A DNA stretch of 64,000 nucleotides, taken from NCBI GenBank assembly GCA_018881555.1, contig JACAXG010000132.1, positions 1,189,676 through 1,253,675 on the forward strand, in the 5' to 3' direction. This DNA is from Amblyornis subalaris. Lineage: Eukaryota; Chordata; Aves; Passeriformes; Ptilonorhynchidae. Every line of letters begins with the position of its first letter. Position 1 is the first letter of the stretch. The position numbers and the translations under genes were made by a program. Below, in pieces: positions 47,793 to 59,212 of the stretch. The notes under the pieces are model-generated. The model saw only the letters and a program-made list of their open reading frames with translations, did not search any database and was not told the DNA's origin.

Positions 47793-50700
47793 AATTCTAC
47801 CTTCACTTTTTGAAAAGTAATTTGATGCATTCTTTGCTCATCATGTCCTATAAAGCTTAACTTAATCTCTTTTACAGCCCCTACTCTGAAAATAAATAAG
47901 TTTCATCCTGCCAAGGTCAGGGGACAGCATATAATGAGAGTTCATTTGTCAATCTCCAGCTCAGAATTCATTCTGTATCTTCCAAGCAAAGGTTTCAAGT
48001 CAAAACTGAAGTTCAAATCCTACAGTTCCACCAAGGTATAGTGAAAGTAAGCCTTACATTCCCGGAGAGCACCACTGCAGCTCCCGTCACAAACCCCAGA
48101 CTGAGCGAATAAAAGGATGTGGAGCAGCAAGAAGTTCCTATAATATTCCTGCCACATGTTTTGCACATAAACAATTTTATTCATTACTTTTATTAAAAAT
48201 CCTATCTAAGAAAATGTTTCCTTTCAGGAGCACTGATGCATCCTCCTAACAGGAAGGTTCCAAACACCTAATCCTGGATGGCAACCCACCTTGTGAGCTT
48301 TACCCAAAGCTATATCCCATACAGTTGCACTTTGCTAAGGCTCAGCATGACTTCAATGAATCTTGGTATAAACATTCTTACTGGAATTAGTGTTTTTCCA
48401 GGGGAAAGCCTTGACTTGCTGCAGGTTTTAATCACTATTTTGGAACTGTGAAGAGAGGCACACAGTAATCTACCACAAAAATGCTTACATTAAGTAGACT
48501 ACAAAGAGCACCTGGAGACAAATAGATTTTAGTTATGGAACCTCTTCCACATTAAGAAATAAAATACAACACTTGAAAACTCTGCCACGTTTGCCTAGGG
48601 CCTTGTTACAGGCATCAACATCTCTTGGCAGAGGATTTACCTCCAGTACATGTGAGCCAAAGCAAAGAGGGTTCAAAACAGGCACCACACCTTCTGTAGA
48701 AGTTACTGTTTTAAGGAAGGAGGAGATGAATCAGATCTCCTGTATTCAGCAGAGTAAGAAGCTTACATCCATATCTGGAGTTCTGCCAATTACTTCTTTG
48801 ACGCTGAATAAAGAGCTCTCAAACCAACCCTTGAAAGGGAATCCATAGCAAGATCCCCTATCTAATTTTCCTCAGGACTAATGATGAATTAGCTGTAGTT
48901 CACCACTATCACCTAACCAGGGTGCAACATTTACACGTGTGCCATTTAACAACACCAAACACATTCCACATTTCCAGAAATCGTTAGCTACTAAGACTAT
49001 TCAGAATTGCAAGGTGTTTAGGTACCTAAACTTCAGCCATATAACCATTCCAGCCAACTTCTGGAGTTCTCTTCTGCTCCAGCAGGACCCTGAAAAATCA
49101 ATTATCTCCAAACATACCTTATCCAAAGAGCCCCTTCTTCCTACAGGAAAACTTTCCTTTACAATCCTCAAACTGGAGTCTTCCTTCAGGTTTTATCTTC
49201 TTCAGTGAGCTGTCTGATTAAGCCAGCAACTNAGCTTCACCTGAAGCAAACAGGGAGGTCTCATTTTGCAGGTGAGAGCAATGAGGTAACCTGGGAGACC
49301 AAATCACACAAATCATGTAACATTGGTAAAACATGAGTCCTTTTACAGAACTAAGGACAAGTGTGTTGGAAGGTGGCCTTAGGAGGAAAGGACTGGGTCA
49401 GTCAGTGTTAATATTTGTAGCACGCAAGATGTATGACTTAGGTATAGATGTGCCCTTCCCAAGAGGCATAGGAGTAATTGGAGGATAGGATTGGACTAAA
49501 GGGAAAGAATTTTCCAGAGGAGCTGATCACTCAAAAACTGACACAAGAAAGTTTCTTACTGGAAACACAAGTATTTTCAAATACTTTCTTGGGCCTTAGT
49601 CCTGAATAAACCACGAGGATTTCTGAGCTGTTTTTAACTCTCCTTGAAACCCTTTGAAAGGGATTCAGTTTTTCCAGGACCCTGCAACCTCCATGAACTC
49701 ATGCCCCATCTGCTCTCGATGGGATGTTTGATTAAAGTTCAAGCTGTCCACCCGTGAAAGTGGCAGTGGGTCTTTTTCTTAGTACCCACCAAGATGTTTT
49801 CTTTCTTAGGAGATTATTTATACAGTAATGAACAGCTCAAGCATTTTCATATTAGACTGAACTTGATTTTAGATAGGACTGATCTCCAAGTATTAAGCAC
49901 AGGTCTCACCATACCAATAGAACCCTAAAGCCCCACCCAAACTACAGTTACCTATCTTTTCTCCTCTAGACTCAGCACACACAAGTTTCTTTTTCATCTA
50001 ACTTCCACTTTAAGTTTTCCCTGTGCTTACAGAGAAGCTTTCCTGTATCTCTTTCCCTCAGCTTCCTGTGCCTTTTTGTTGAGATTATCTAAGAGAGTAG
50101 TTAAATGTTTCATCTTTGTCTCTTAGCCAGAATTAGTTGTGTTATGTTCCACACAGAGTCTTTTCCTTGATTAATTAAAATACACAGAGGAAGCTATACA
50201 ATAATTTTATTGCTGTTTTCTACTAAACAGCATTTTGCATTCTGGATATTATCTGGCAAATGCGCAGAACAACAAAACAGAATTGATAATAAATACAAAC
50301 TAGTTAGTCTTGTAGCAAAACTAACACCAGTGCCATCAGTAAGGAAAGTCATGACACATTGTGCATTACTCAAGGAATTTGGCTCTTTTTTTGCATTGTT
50401 GTGACTGCTGCTGATTTAAAACACAATTCACTTTTTAAATGACATTCTAGAAATACATCAGGTTGCCTACATGTTGTTTTAAGTATCATGGACAAATCTT
50501 CAGTCACCTTTCCTGTCCACACTATTTTCTAAATGGTAACTAAAACAGTTGCCTTTTTATTTTCCCAGCAAAGTGTGAAATTGTTTTCAAAACTAGTTAT
50601 CACATTGTGCAGCAAGTAAGAATTAGTACAGGAATTGACATCACAAAAACCCTAGAAGTCCACAAGAGAATGGGTTTTGAAACAAATCACCCAAATCTTC

Positions 50701-51173
50701 ATAAGATCCTCAGCCCAAGAGGCAGAGAAAATTATCACAGAGATTTAATGTGAGCTCCCATTAAAGTATTAAGTCATATATGGGAATATACTGTAATTAA
50801 ATCAAAAGTAAACAGTATCTTTCTTTGCTTTGCAATGTTAATACATAGCCTGTGGTGACAAAACTACGCAGTCTAAATCTCCTGTACCTGTGGCTTTCCT
50901 CTTCTTGGAAAATAACAGGAAGCTCAGAGATGCTTCCAACAGCTGCTGGCAAAAAACAAGGAAACTTGTACTTCTCCACCCTGCTAANACAGGTGCTATC
51001 AGCTGGGTTGGGACCAAAGGGAAGCTCTCCAACCTCCCAGGAAAGCCATGGAAACAACTGGGCAATGAGTCATGCTGTTAGATGTGTTTTGGCATTAATT
51101 ATGCCATGGAAGAAAAAGCTGCATTTTTGATGTGTGATGTTTCACTAGCAATTATATTGAGTTTTAGTGTGAA

Positions 51174-51274
51174 AAAACAAACCAACAAACAAACAAAAAT
51201 CCCCAATACATTTCCCTTTCTCTCAGTTTTATTTATTTCTTTTTGTCTCAGGTTTGGTTTTGGTTTGGTTTTTT
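51174..51274. repeat. Paired (CAAA)n and (GTTT)n simple repeats
   Basis: A (CAAA)n-like tract at about 51174-51199 is followed, some 50 bp later, by a GGTTT/GGTTTT tract at 51251-51274. The two are roughly complementary, so the single strand or an RNA through it could fold into a hairpin with arms of about 24 nt. Confidence 0.7.
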
Positions 51275-51589
51275 CTGTGTGGAAGTGTCACTTTTTAATT
51301 AACCTGTTGCTCTTCTGACGATCATGAGTAAAATGCTTATTTGATTATTTTCTTCTCTTTCCTTAAGATATTTTAAAAACTTCCTATTCTTCCCAGGTAC
51401 TAAAGGTGTCTTCAGTAAGGAAGCATATATTTGACCTTCCAGTCGCTGTAATTGAGGAGTGCTCCACCAGCACAAATTGGCTTCCCTGAGCCCAGCTGAA
51501 AACTCAAATACTACCAAGCATTTGGTAAAATCCCATCTAGAAGTGGCTTCATCAAAGCACTCACCTTTCACCCCAAGGGGAGAACACAA

Positions 51590-52255
51590 ATCAGTTGGTC
51601 TGGGCAGTTCCTTGCTGTGGGATATCAGGATCCCTCCTGAGGGGTGCAGGAGATGGCCAGGTGGGTGCTTCTTTAGCTAGAACAGTTCAGCAACTGATTT
51701 ATTTCCCCAGAGCTTGGAAACCTCGAGAATATTTTTTCTACACCCTGCTTAATCCTGGTCCTCAGCTGTGCCACTGTTTCCCATTCCAAGTAATCCGTAA
51801 CAAACCCACAGCGAGCTCTGAGTGTTGGCTGTGTCCCTTCCTTCCACAGCACTTAGGAGCATCTGCTCCCCAGCATTTTAGCCCAAAAGGTGAAAAACAG
51901 ACCCAAGCAGTCAACCACTCAAGAAAACACTGGAGATACTGTTTAGTGCATGACTTCTACATCTGGGATATGGCAGCAAAGAGCATTTCAGAAAGGTTAT
52001 ACTGGAGCCAAAGCTCTGACATATTCCCAAGAGATCAGCTCGGGAGACAGGCTCCTTACAGGGCGGGTCCAGGTCCATGCAGGAGGCAGGGTCACAGACA
52101 GGGATTGACAGCCCTGGCTGAGCTGGCCTGGGTCTTCTGGACAATGGACAGGAGTGGGAGCAGCTGGGGAGAGACACGAAGGGCCATTAGTGCCCTCAGG
52201 GGCTGCCAGTGCGACCCATCCCTGCATTTGAGGGATTACATTTGCAAATGTTAAT
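51590..52255. other. GC-richer block with a 219-codon ORF
   Basis: This segment is richer in GC than its neighbours and has a plus-strand ORF of 219 codons (51595-52254), with two minus-strand ORFs of about 90 codons open across its second half. The translation shows no signal peptide, domain or repeat that I recognise. CpG count is low, so it is not a CpG island. It directly abuts the enhancer-like block at 52.27 kb. Most likely non-coding. Confidence 0.2.
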
Positions 52256-52269
52256 GCCGGTGTAAAAGC

Positions 52270-52620
52270 CAACAACAAATAACCTTCAATTTTATGATCT
52301 CAGCAGCTTTCTGGGCTCCCCTTCAACTACATGAACGCTTGCTGGGATGAAACTTTTTTTCAGTTTGTTTTTTCATAAATATTGCTAGGCAATTATCTAC
52401 AGAATCAGATTAGGTGATCCGGCTAATAATTCTCCAATGCTGGGAGTCTTCCTTGCTCATCATTAGCACTCAGTTCACCAGCTGACTGAATCATTGCTTA
52501 CAAGTACTTTTGGATTCATTATCTCTTGTGGGGTATTTTGAGCTGTTTGAATCATTGCACATTAATTTCTTGATCTTAAATCATAAAACATAAGAGGATT
52601 GGACCCATAGAGATGCTTTA
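52270..52620. promoter_or_regulatory. Candidate enhancer with duplicated composite motif
   Basis: A non-repetitive block holds ATATTGCTAGGCAATTATC, ATCAGATTAGGTGATCCGGC, CTAATAATTCTCC and CTCATCATTAGCACTC. Its most specific feature is the composite word AGCTG-NN-TGAATCATTGC, present at 52480-52497 and again at 52541-52558. All 16 specified bases are identical, spacing is 61 bp, and the orientation is the same. The first copy overlaps a CAGCTG E-box (52479-52484). The TGAATCATT part, read on the other strand as AATGATTCA, resembles bZIP or PBX-type half sites. There are no Ns. Function is inferred. Confidence 0.35.
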
Positions 52621-54273
52621 TCCTATCATATTTTATCCTGTTTTCATGGCTACTTCTGACTCCTAGCTGGAGTGAAATGCATATTCCAAAGTACCCATGT
52701 CCCATTATACAGGTAATTAACCCACTATTAGATCCCTGACACCTCTGAAGTTTTCTCTCAGAACTGGAAGGTCAATCCAAATTATGCTGATTTTCTTTTT
52801 CCCTTTCCTACATCAGAGTTTTTAGCCAAAAATTTCTTTGAGATTTACATAGTATATACAAAGATTTCCTGAGAGCTGACAGGCCTGTATGAGGCATGGG
52901 TTAGAAGTTGGCTTTTATTCTTTGTCTCTGACTTTCCAGGCATCCTTAGGCCTCTCTCATGTCTCTGAATTCACTGACCTCATTTGCCACTCACATGGGT
53001 ACAATTTACCATTCACATTCATTTCCCACCACGTGGGAAAAAGATACTTAGCAACATTTTGCAAGGACATGACAATCTTATAGAACATTTTTCAAACCTA
53101 AGAAGAAACATGCAAATGAAAGGGAAAAAAATATTATTATTCAATTCTAATTGTGCTATTCTTCTGCAGAACACAAAGTTGTCAGCTATAGAGGTGGTTC
53201 TTTACAGTTCATCACAGTGTGTTTGCTTCTTTCAAATTGTTTATCAGTGTTTAGATGGAGGAAAACCATGTCTAGCATGGTGGGATTAATACTATATGTT
53301 TTCCTAAAAGAGAGCTGCACCAAAGAATATCCTCTCTGGTATGAGCAGAGAGACTTCATGCATCAAACAACTCACTGTTTAAAATGTCCTGTTTAGAGTC
53401 TGCCATTGGTAGCATGTTAGCAACACAGGGCTGTTGCATTTTTCAACTCCTGGATTTTCTGGAAGTAGCAAGTCCATATTTTCTAGAACTAGAAAAAGAA
53501 ACAATTCTATTTTAAAACCTCAAATGACAGAAGATCAATATGAAATCTGCAGGAGTACAATCTTTCACAATTTTAATACAAGCCTTTTTTAAGAGTGAGT
53601 TCAAAGTGCACATCTCAGACCAGCTATTAAAACAAACACATTTCAGCTTGGAGAAGAAAGTCCATAGTTTTTGCCAAGTTTTCCCAGGATTTATTCTGCA
53701 GTTTTCATCGTGCTACAACGGGTGATTCTGAACACCACATTTCTTATTGCAGCAGCCTCCAGAGGTGGGAACCAGACAAGACACAATCTGTTCAGTCACA
53801 TCTTCAAAGCCAGAGTCACAGCAAACGTGCAATATTCCCACTTCACATGGAACAAGCCGGAGTGTTTGATATTAACCATTGTGGGCATTTAAGTAGATTT
53901 CACAAAAACTACCAGAAAATTGCCAATTGGTACTCAAATACCTCCAATCTGAGTTCTCATTCCAAAGCCTACATGAAACCTGACACTAATAATTGGCACA
54001 CTGCTTGTTATGGCAGTGGTGCCCACCAATTCCCCCTGCTGGGACCAGACCTTGTAGATCACAGTTGCTACCTCAAACACCACTTTTTGCTCTGTAGACA
54101 CTGCCAGCAGTACAGACAAGGTGGTCTTGGGCNGAAGAAAGTTTCTAAGCACTGCTAAAGTTAAAAATAGAATGTTTGGTCCTTGAATAAAGTCACATAG
54201 CAGCCAACCAAAGGGACATATGTAGCCCAGAGCAGCAGCACAGAGCTATTAAAAGATAATTGCCTAATTAATT

Positions 54274-54338
54274 AATTGAAGACTTCTGGAANATATGAAG
54301 ACATGAAATTGAAGACTTGAAGGTGCCATTGAAGATCT
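54274..54338. repeat. Dispersed ATTGAAGACTT repeats
   Basis: AATTGAAGACTT occurs at 54274-54285 and 54307-54318, and CATTGAAGATCT at 54327-54338. The copies sit 33 and 20 bp apart, in the same direction. They follow a TAATTAATTAATTG run. Confidence 0.7.
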
Positions 54339-54808
54339 GTAACCACTGTGGCTCTGCAGCTATGAAAGAGAAGCGTTTCACATCCATATGAAAGAGCACA
54401 TCCTCNTTTTTGCTGGCTGCAGGAATTCTCAGCTCCCGGGGGGCCCTGCCAGTGCTCAGCCCTGGGAGATTGCGATGAGCTCCAGCAGTTTGAATATTAG
54501 TCAAGCAGGATGTTCAAAGCCACATAAGGCATTTACAGGCCCGAATTCCATTAATCGTGGAAGGAGCTGAATGCTCCAAAACCTTAGGGACCATCAAGGA
54601 TTTTACCCTCATTTTCATGTCTAAGATTTCCTTTAAAGGAAAGCTTTTGGTNAGAGATGCCATGGGGAAAGCACTGATCTGCAGCTCTTGCTGAGGAGAA
54701 CTGANTACTACAAGCAAGGAGTTAATGACTTTTCTTTGTGGTTTCTTTTAGTCCTGTGTCATGCTTGTAGAGGTGATTTTTGTATCACTTTTGAGCTCTC
54801 CATTGCAG

Positions 54809-54935
54809 GTGTCAGCTGCAATGTGGGGTGAAGAAAGACGATCTGTGCAAAATGTGCTGGCAGAAGCTAAGGCATAAAAATTTTAAATCACTTGCTTATG
54901 ACAAGCAGAAGGACTTTGTGGCTAAGGTTTACTGA
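54809..54935 (+). other. Exon-like ORF, cysteine- and lysine-rich, terminal
   Basis: A splice acceptor of reasonable quality (GAGCTCTCCATTGCAG, AG at 54807-54808) precedes a 41-codon frame that ends in TGA at 54933-54935. The peptide begins CQLQCGVKKDDLCKMCW and continues as basic, lysine-rich sequence to a DFVAKVY end. Four cysteines in 17 residues, in two C-x3-4-C / C-x2-C pairs, could bind a metal or form disulfides. The composition looks more protein-like than most ORFs here. I do not recognise the family, and a 41-codon open frame is easily reached by chance. Confidence 0.15.
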
Positions 54936-55010
54936 CTCTCTGACACAGCAGTTTATCACTTTTGGCCATTCTCTCTCTGCGCTTGCTTCTACCACGTAAA
55001 GTGCTACTAG

Positions 55011-55171
55011 AAATGAAACAAATGACAGGACAAGCTCACACACATATTTTATTACTGCTGGACCCAAGGCACCACCACAACCTTCAGATGTTTATCCTGA
55101 TGATTCAAGGAGCACAAGCATTCAAGCCTCAGATTTTATTTCAGCTTGTTCTAAAGATGGGGATTGGCCAG
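55011..55171 (+). other. Exon-like ORF with strong splice donor
   Basis: A weak acceptor (AG at 55009-55010) leads into a frame open for 53 codons, ending at a consensus donor (CCAG then GTAAGC, intron start 55172). The peptide is polar and contains GPKAPPQPSDVYPDDSRSTS and ends CSKDGDWP, which resembles a disordered protein segment. A second plus frame (54962-55192) is open too. It is not recognised, and the upstream stop at 54997 rules out a simple extension. Confidence 0.15.
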
Positions 55172-58100
55172 GTAAGCATCATTTGCCGCTGAGTTGCTGG
55201 GGTCAGCCATAAGAGATTTTACAGGAATTTGCTTTTGTCANTCCCATTGCAGATGCAGAGAGATGACTCCTACACGACATAGGTCTTTCTGAATGGCTGT
55301 GTGGTCTGGCACACTCCAGAGGCTCCCTGGAGGGCTCCTGCACAGACAAGTCTGAAGTACAGCGCTCTGCTCAGCAGCGCCATGCCCTCCCTCCAACCCT
55401 GTGGTCCCTCTCCAGGGTAATCTTCCCTCTGCCTGCAGGGACAGAGCACCTTATTGGTGCCAGCAATCACAAGAGCCTTGCTAGGGGACACAGCATTCAT
55501 TTAGGTGGTTTTTAATANTCTACACTAGAGCAAACTTGGGATGTGGTTTGAAGCATTTGTTAACCATTTCCCTTGCTGCTTGCAGATAGTTTCATGCATG
55601 AGCAATATTGAAAGGAAAATAGAAAATTCCTTTCCTCATAAAACATCTAAACAGGCATTTATTACAGAACAAAGTAAGTCCATCTTTTTGCCACACGAGC
55701 TCTTTCTCAGGAAAAAAGGTGCAAGGTACCTCCAATGTCTTGGGTGGTTTTCAGAGTTCTCTGCATGCACACTTGCAATCATTGATCCTGTCAGTTCAGT
55801 GGTCAAGCCAGGAAGGTAATTCAAGAGCCTAATTCTTGAAAAAGCAGGGAGAAAAATCCCTTTTAGGCTTTTAGGACAGTATTAAGATCAGCAGGAGGGA
55901 TGCACTCACAATTCTGTGGCCTGGCACAGGGGGGCAAAGATTGAACCCTGCAACCTGTGCTNAGAATCTGCTCTTGGGAAGCAGGACAGGCATTTCTGCA
56001 GCTGATAGGACAGAGGGAAGTACAAGGATGAAACAACANTGGGTTTCTGAATTCAAACTTTGATTTTGAAAGAAAAGTCCTAATTTTGAAAGTCCTAATT
56101 CCTTCCCCAAATCTGGCAGCAGCTTTATGAAAGCAAAAGTGTAACATTGCCGAAGTTTATGGAGTCAGAGCACACCCTGCCAAGGAGGGATCAGGAGGGA
56201 CTCTCTGTTCCTGCACACACACAGATACCACATGCAGGGCATATCCACACTACCCAAATCTCACCANGGATCAAGAGCTGATTCCTGTCATGCTTTCTTG
56301 GCTGAGTTTCACTGCCTGCCATTACTTACATCCTTCTCTGTTGTAGGAGTGAGGTATAGTACTGGCATTTGCTTAAAAATTGTCCTGCAGCAGGAAAAAT
56401 TATCCAGGAACAGTGTGTGATCCTGTGCTCCCCAACTTGAAGGCAGTTTCTTGACTGTAAGAAACAATAAACTTTACAACATATTTCAGTATCAGAAANA
56501 ATAAACAGTAAACTTCACTTCTATATAGACCACCAAAAGGCCTATTCCACACTAAATGTCTCTCACATTCACAGATGGACACCCCAGCATCTAATCCAAA
56601 TGATCTGCTACAGAACAGGAATAGCAGTGAAAAGAGAAGCGGTGGAGATACAGTTGTAAAATACCAAGTGGCATATGGAAATAGAGCTCTCCTGCACATA
56701 TCCTTATGAAAGGAAAGAGATAATCCAGTTAATGTGAATTGGAAATCCACTGCAAGCTGCTGGGAGGAAATGCACGCCAGTTTGCAGGAGCAATCCACGT
56801 ACACACTAATGAGCCTTTGAAAGTCATTGATGCTGCACCACTGAGGGATACAGAAGATCAGACANTAAAAGCTATCCTGCATGTCAGCCTGTGTTCTCAG
56901 CCACGAACCTGGAGATCTGGGAATAAATTTNATTTTTAAGGTGAGTTATTTAACTGTGGGGTTTTTTTGACTTGCGTCTTTGCCCACGCCCCAGGCTGCT
57001 GTCAGGGGCAGGATGACACAGANAAGGTTTTCTTCCAGCAGGAAAAATCCTGCACTTTGATACTCTACGTAAACTAAAGAGTCATGTTAAGAGTTGTGTT
57101 TATTTACTCTACAATATCACAAATAATTCGCTTTATTTCAGCTCTGCTGAGCAAACGAAAATCCTGAGTTCTTCCTGTCTGGAAACTTAATTCCCTCAGC
57201 CACTTTGGAGGGGTACTCTGCAGAATTAAAATCCTCCCCAGGGATATTTTGTAGGTACAGTGACACTGTTTAAGGATCCCTGCCAGCCTGCCCCTGCCTC
57301 TCAAAATCCTTCTGGAACTGTTTAAAACNAGCAGAGTGGAGAAGCTGGAGCGAGAGAAATGTGAGAGTCGTGAAAGTGTGCAAACATGTGATAACCTTTC
57401 TGAGANTCAAAGAGTGTGTTAATTACCTGAGTCAAGAATCAATTTCTGAAGCAGCAGAAACAGCAAGGTTGCTTTTTAATTTGTGATAAGAAGAAACAAA
57501 GCTATAAGGAAAATACTGATAGCAATTTTATAATAGGTTCTATAAGAAATTCACTAATAAAAGTGTATTAAAACACATTATTAAAGCTTTGTGGTAGAGA
57601 TTCAAGAGACTGAATCCAAGAGCTGGAGCAGAGTCTAACACATTTTTATGAATTCTTAAAATGTTTTACAGGATCTCATGAGAAAGACCCTGGAAACCAA
57701 ATTTGAAGCCTGAAGCAAATTTTTTACAGTTCATATATATAAAAACAGAACCAGAGGTTTTTAATGACAGTGTTGACACATTGTTAACTACAAGTGAAGC
57801 TCAAAATGTTAAAAACAAAGAGGCAAAGAAATGAAAAGAAAGAATTTCCAGGGTACTGTGAGTACATCTGTGTTTTCTGTTATCTTACCTAGAAGCAAAA
57901 CCATTAATTGCAACAAAGACAAATGGTAAATCACTGCTGAAATCCTCCTTCATGTCACCAGAAAGTTCTTTTCACAAACTCCTTTGGGTGAGGACAAAGT
58001 TACAACCTGACTGAGCTGCTCTCAGCACTCTGGTTTTATNATTTGTTTCTTTGCAATATACTGACATACTCCTTTTTTTCTTGACTGAAAAGGCAAGAGA

Positions 58101-58379
58101 TTGGTATTTATTTGATGCTAATTATGTAGCATTACTTAAAAAAGTAAAAATAAAAAAACCACAAACAACAAAAAGCCTTCCTAAGGCATACAGATCCTAC
58201 AGAAAGAGGAAGACAGAGAAATCTACCTGATAATTNACTTAATTTTCATTTACTTAGTCAAATATTATTAGTTTTTCTTTAAAAATATTATGTGTAGGAA
58301 AACACCTGCTGTAAAATGAAATACATTAAANTAGTGTCAATCCTCTTGTTTCACAGAGATAGTCATGATTGAGTTATCA

Positions 58380-58610
58380 TGATGAGAAGACAGAGAATTC
58401 ATTAAGCTGGGACCATTTAAATAAAAAAATAATTCACTTTCACCTCTCTCCTCCCTCATCAGTCTTCATGCATTGTGCCTTGCACGAGCAAATAACAGAT
58501 TCATCGCAGCCATGCTGTAACTGATTGCTGTAACTTTGCATATTTTACTGATGTATGTGAAGACATAGCACTGAGGCTCTCAGGATTAGCAGATCTATGC
58601 TTTGAATTAC
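58380..58610. other. Candidate conserved non-coding block
   Basis: A non-repetitive segment contains CATGATGAGAAGACAGAG, ATTCATTAAGCTGGGACC, TCTTCATGCATTGTGCC, GCACGAGCAAATAACAG and CTGTAACTGATTGCTGTAAC. The CTGTAAC-TGATTG-CTGTAAC arrangement is a short direct repeat. Enhancer-like in texture only. Confidence 0.22.
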
Positions 58611-58943
58611 TTCTCATTTCCATTCAAAGTCCATGCAATTCTTTACAAGGGCTCTTCAAAAGAAGTTCTGCAGGAAACAAAGCCAGAAAATTCACAGTAA
58701 ATTAAAACTCAGCAGGGATGAATTCATATGTGGTAAAGAAAGGAAATAAAATAATAAAACTGGTTCCACTTNTACACTTTTTTAAAAAGCTAGCAATCAC
58801 GACCTTACAATGATCATAATTCTCACAGCAACACAAAGCTAAATGTCTCAAAGGCTGTCTGTGTCTCTAATTTGTCTAAGTATGGCCTGGAGAACTGAAA
58901 NATAGAGATGTCACAGGTCTGCTCCAGTTCCCAACAGGAGCCA

Positions 58944-59212
58944 AATAATGGAATCATTTTGGTTGAGAAGGACCTCTGGAAGTCAGGTGGTCCAACGCCA
59001 CCCACCCTGCCTTGACACNGGGCCAGCTTAGGACAGGCTGCTCAGCACCTTGTCCAGTCTGGTGATTGATCCCTCCGCGGGCAGAGATTCACCAGCCTCT
59101 CTGTGCCCTTGCTGCTGGATTTCCCTGCCCTCACTGGGGATTTTTTCCCCGATACTTGGTAGGAATTTCNCTTGTTGCAGCTTGTGTCTGTTGCCTCTGC
59201 ACTCACTGAAAT
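58944..59212 (-). mobile_element. CR1 LINE 3' fragment, second subfamily
   Basis: Reverse-orientation CR1 tail. The markers, in order, are GGAATCATTTTGGTTGAGAA, GGACCTCTGGAAGTCAGGTGG, GTCCAACGCCACC, GGCTGCTCAGCACCTTGTCC, GGTGATTGATCCCTCC, GATTCACCAGCCTCTCTGTG, GGAATTTCNCTTGTTGCAGC and TTGTGTCTGTTGCCTCT. The consensus differs from the copies at 6.2 and 14.4 kb, so it is another CR1 subfamily. It is heavily diverged and 5'-truncated. Two Ns fall inside. Confidence 0.85.

Larger units (their letters stand above)
44341..51170. other. Gene-empty stretch with few Ns
   Basis: No recognised gene or transposon in 6.8 kb. It has a 15-base T run at 46264-46278, a decayed 19-20-bp tandem repeat at 47.74 kb and a handful of ORFs under 105 codons that overlap in opposite frames. 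Only three single Ns occur (46.1, 49.2 and 51.0 kb), against about two per kilobase elsewhere. Confidence 0.5.
52621..58943. other. Gene-poor stretch with two exon-like ORFs
   Basis: No recognised gene. From about 54.1 kb onward Ns become dense again. It contains a scattered triple repeat at 54.3 kb and two exon-like ORFs (54.81 and 55.01 kb). A 160-codon minus-strand ORF at 56400-56882 carries Ns and has no domain. The 57.4-58.6 kb part is very AT-rich. Confidence 0.45.

Noticed and set aside
51595..52254. 219-codon plus-strand ORF as a gene
   Set aside because: No domain, no convincing splice or promoter context, and the opposite strand is also open. It sits in GC-richer DNA where stops are rarer.
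51590..52260. CpG island
   Set aside because: GC is raised, but by eye only about five CpGs occur in the most GC-rich 250 bp, well below island density.
56400..56882. 160-codon minus-strand ORF
   Set aside because: Contains Ns and has no domain or exon signals. The cysteine and phenylalanine content matches AT/CT-rich spacer.
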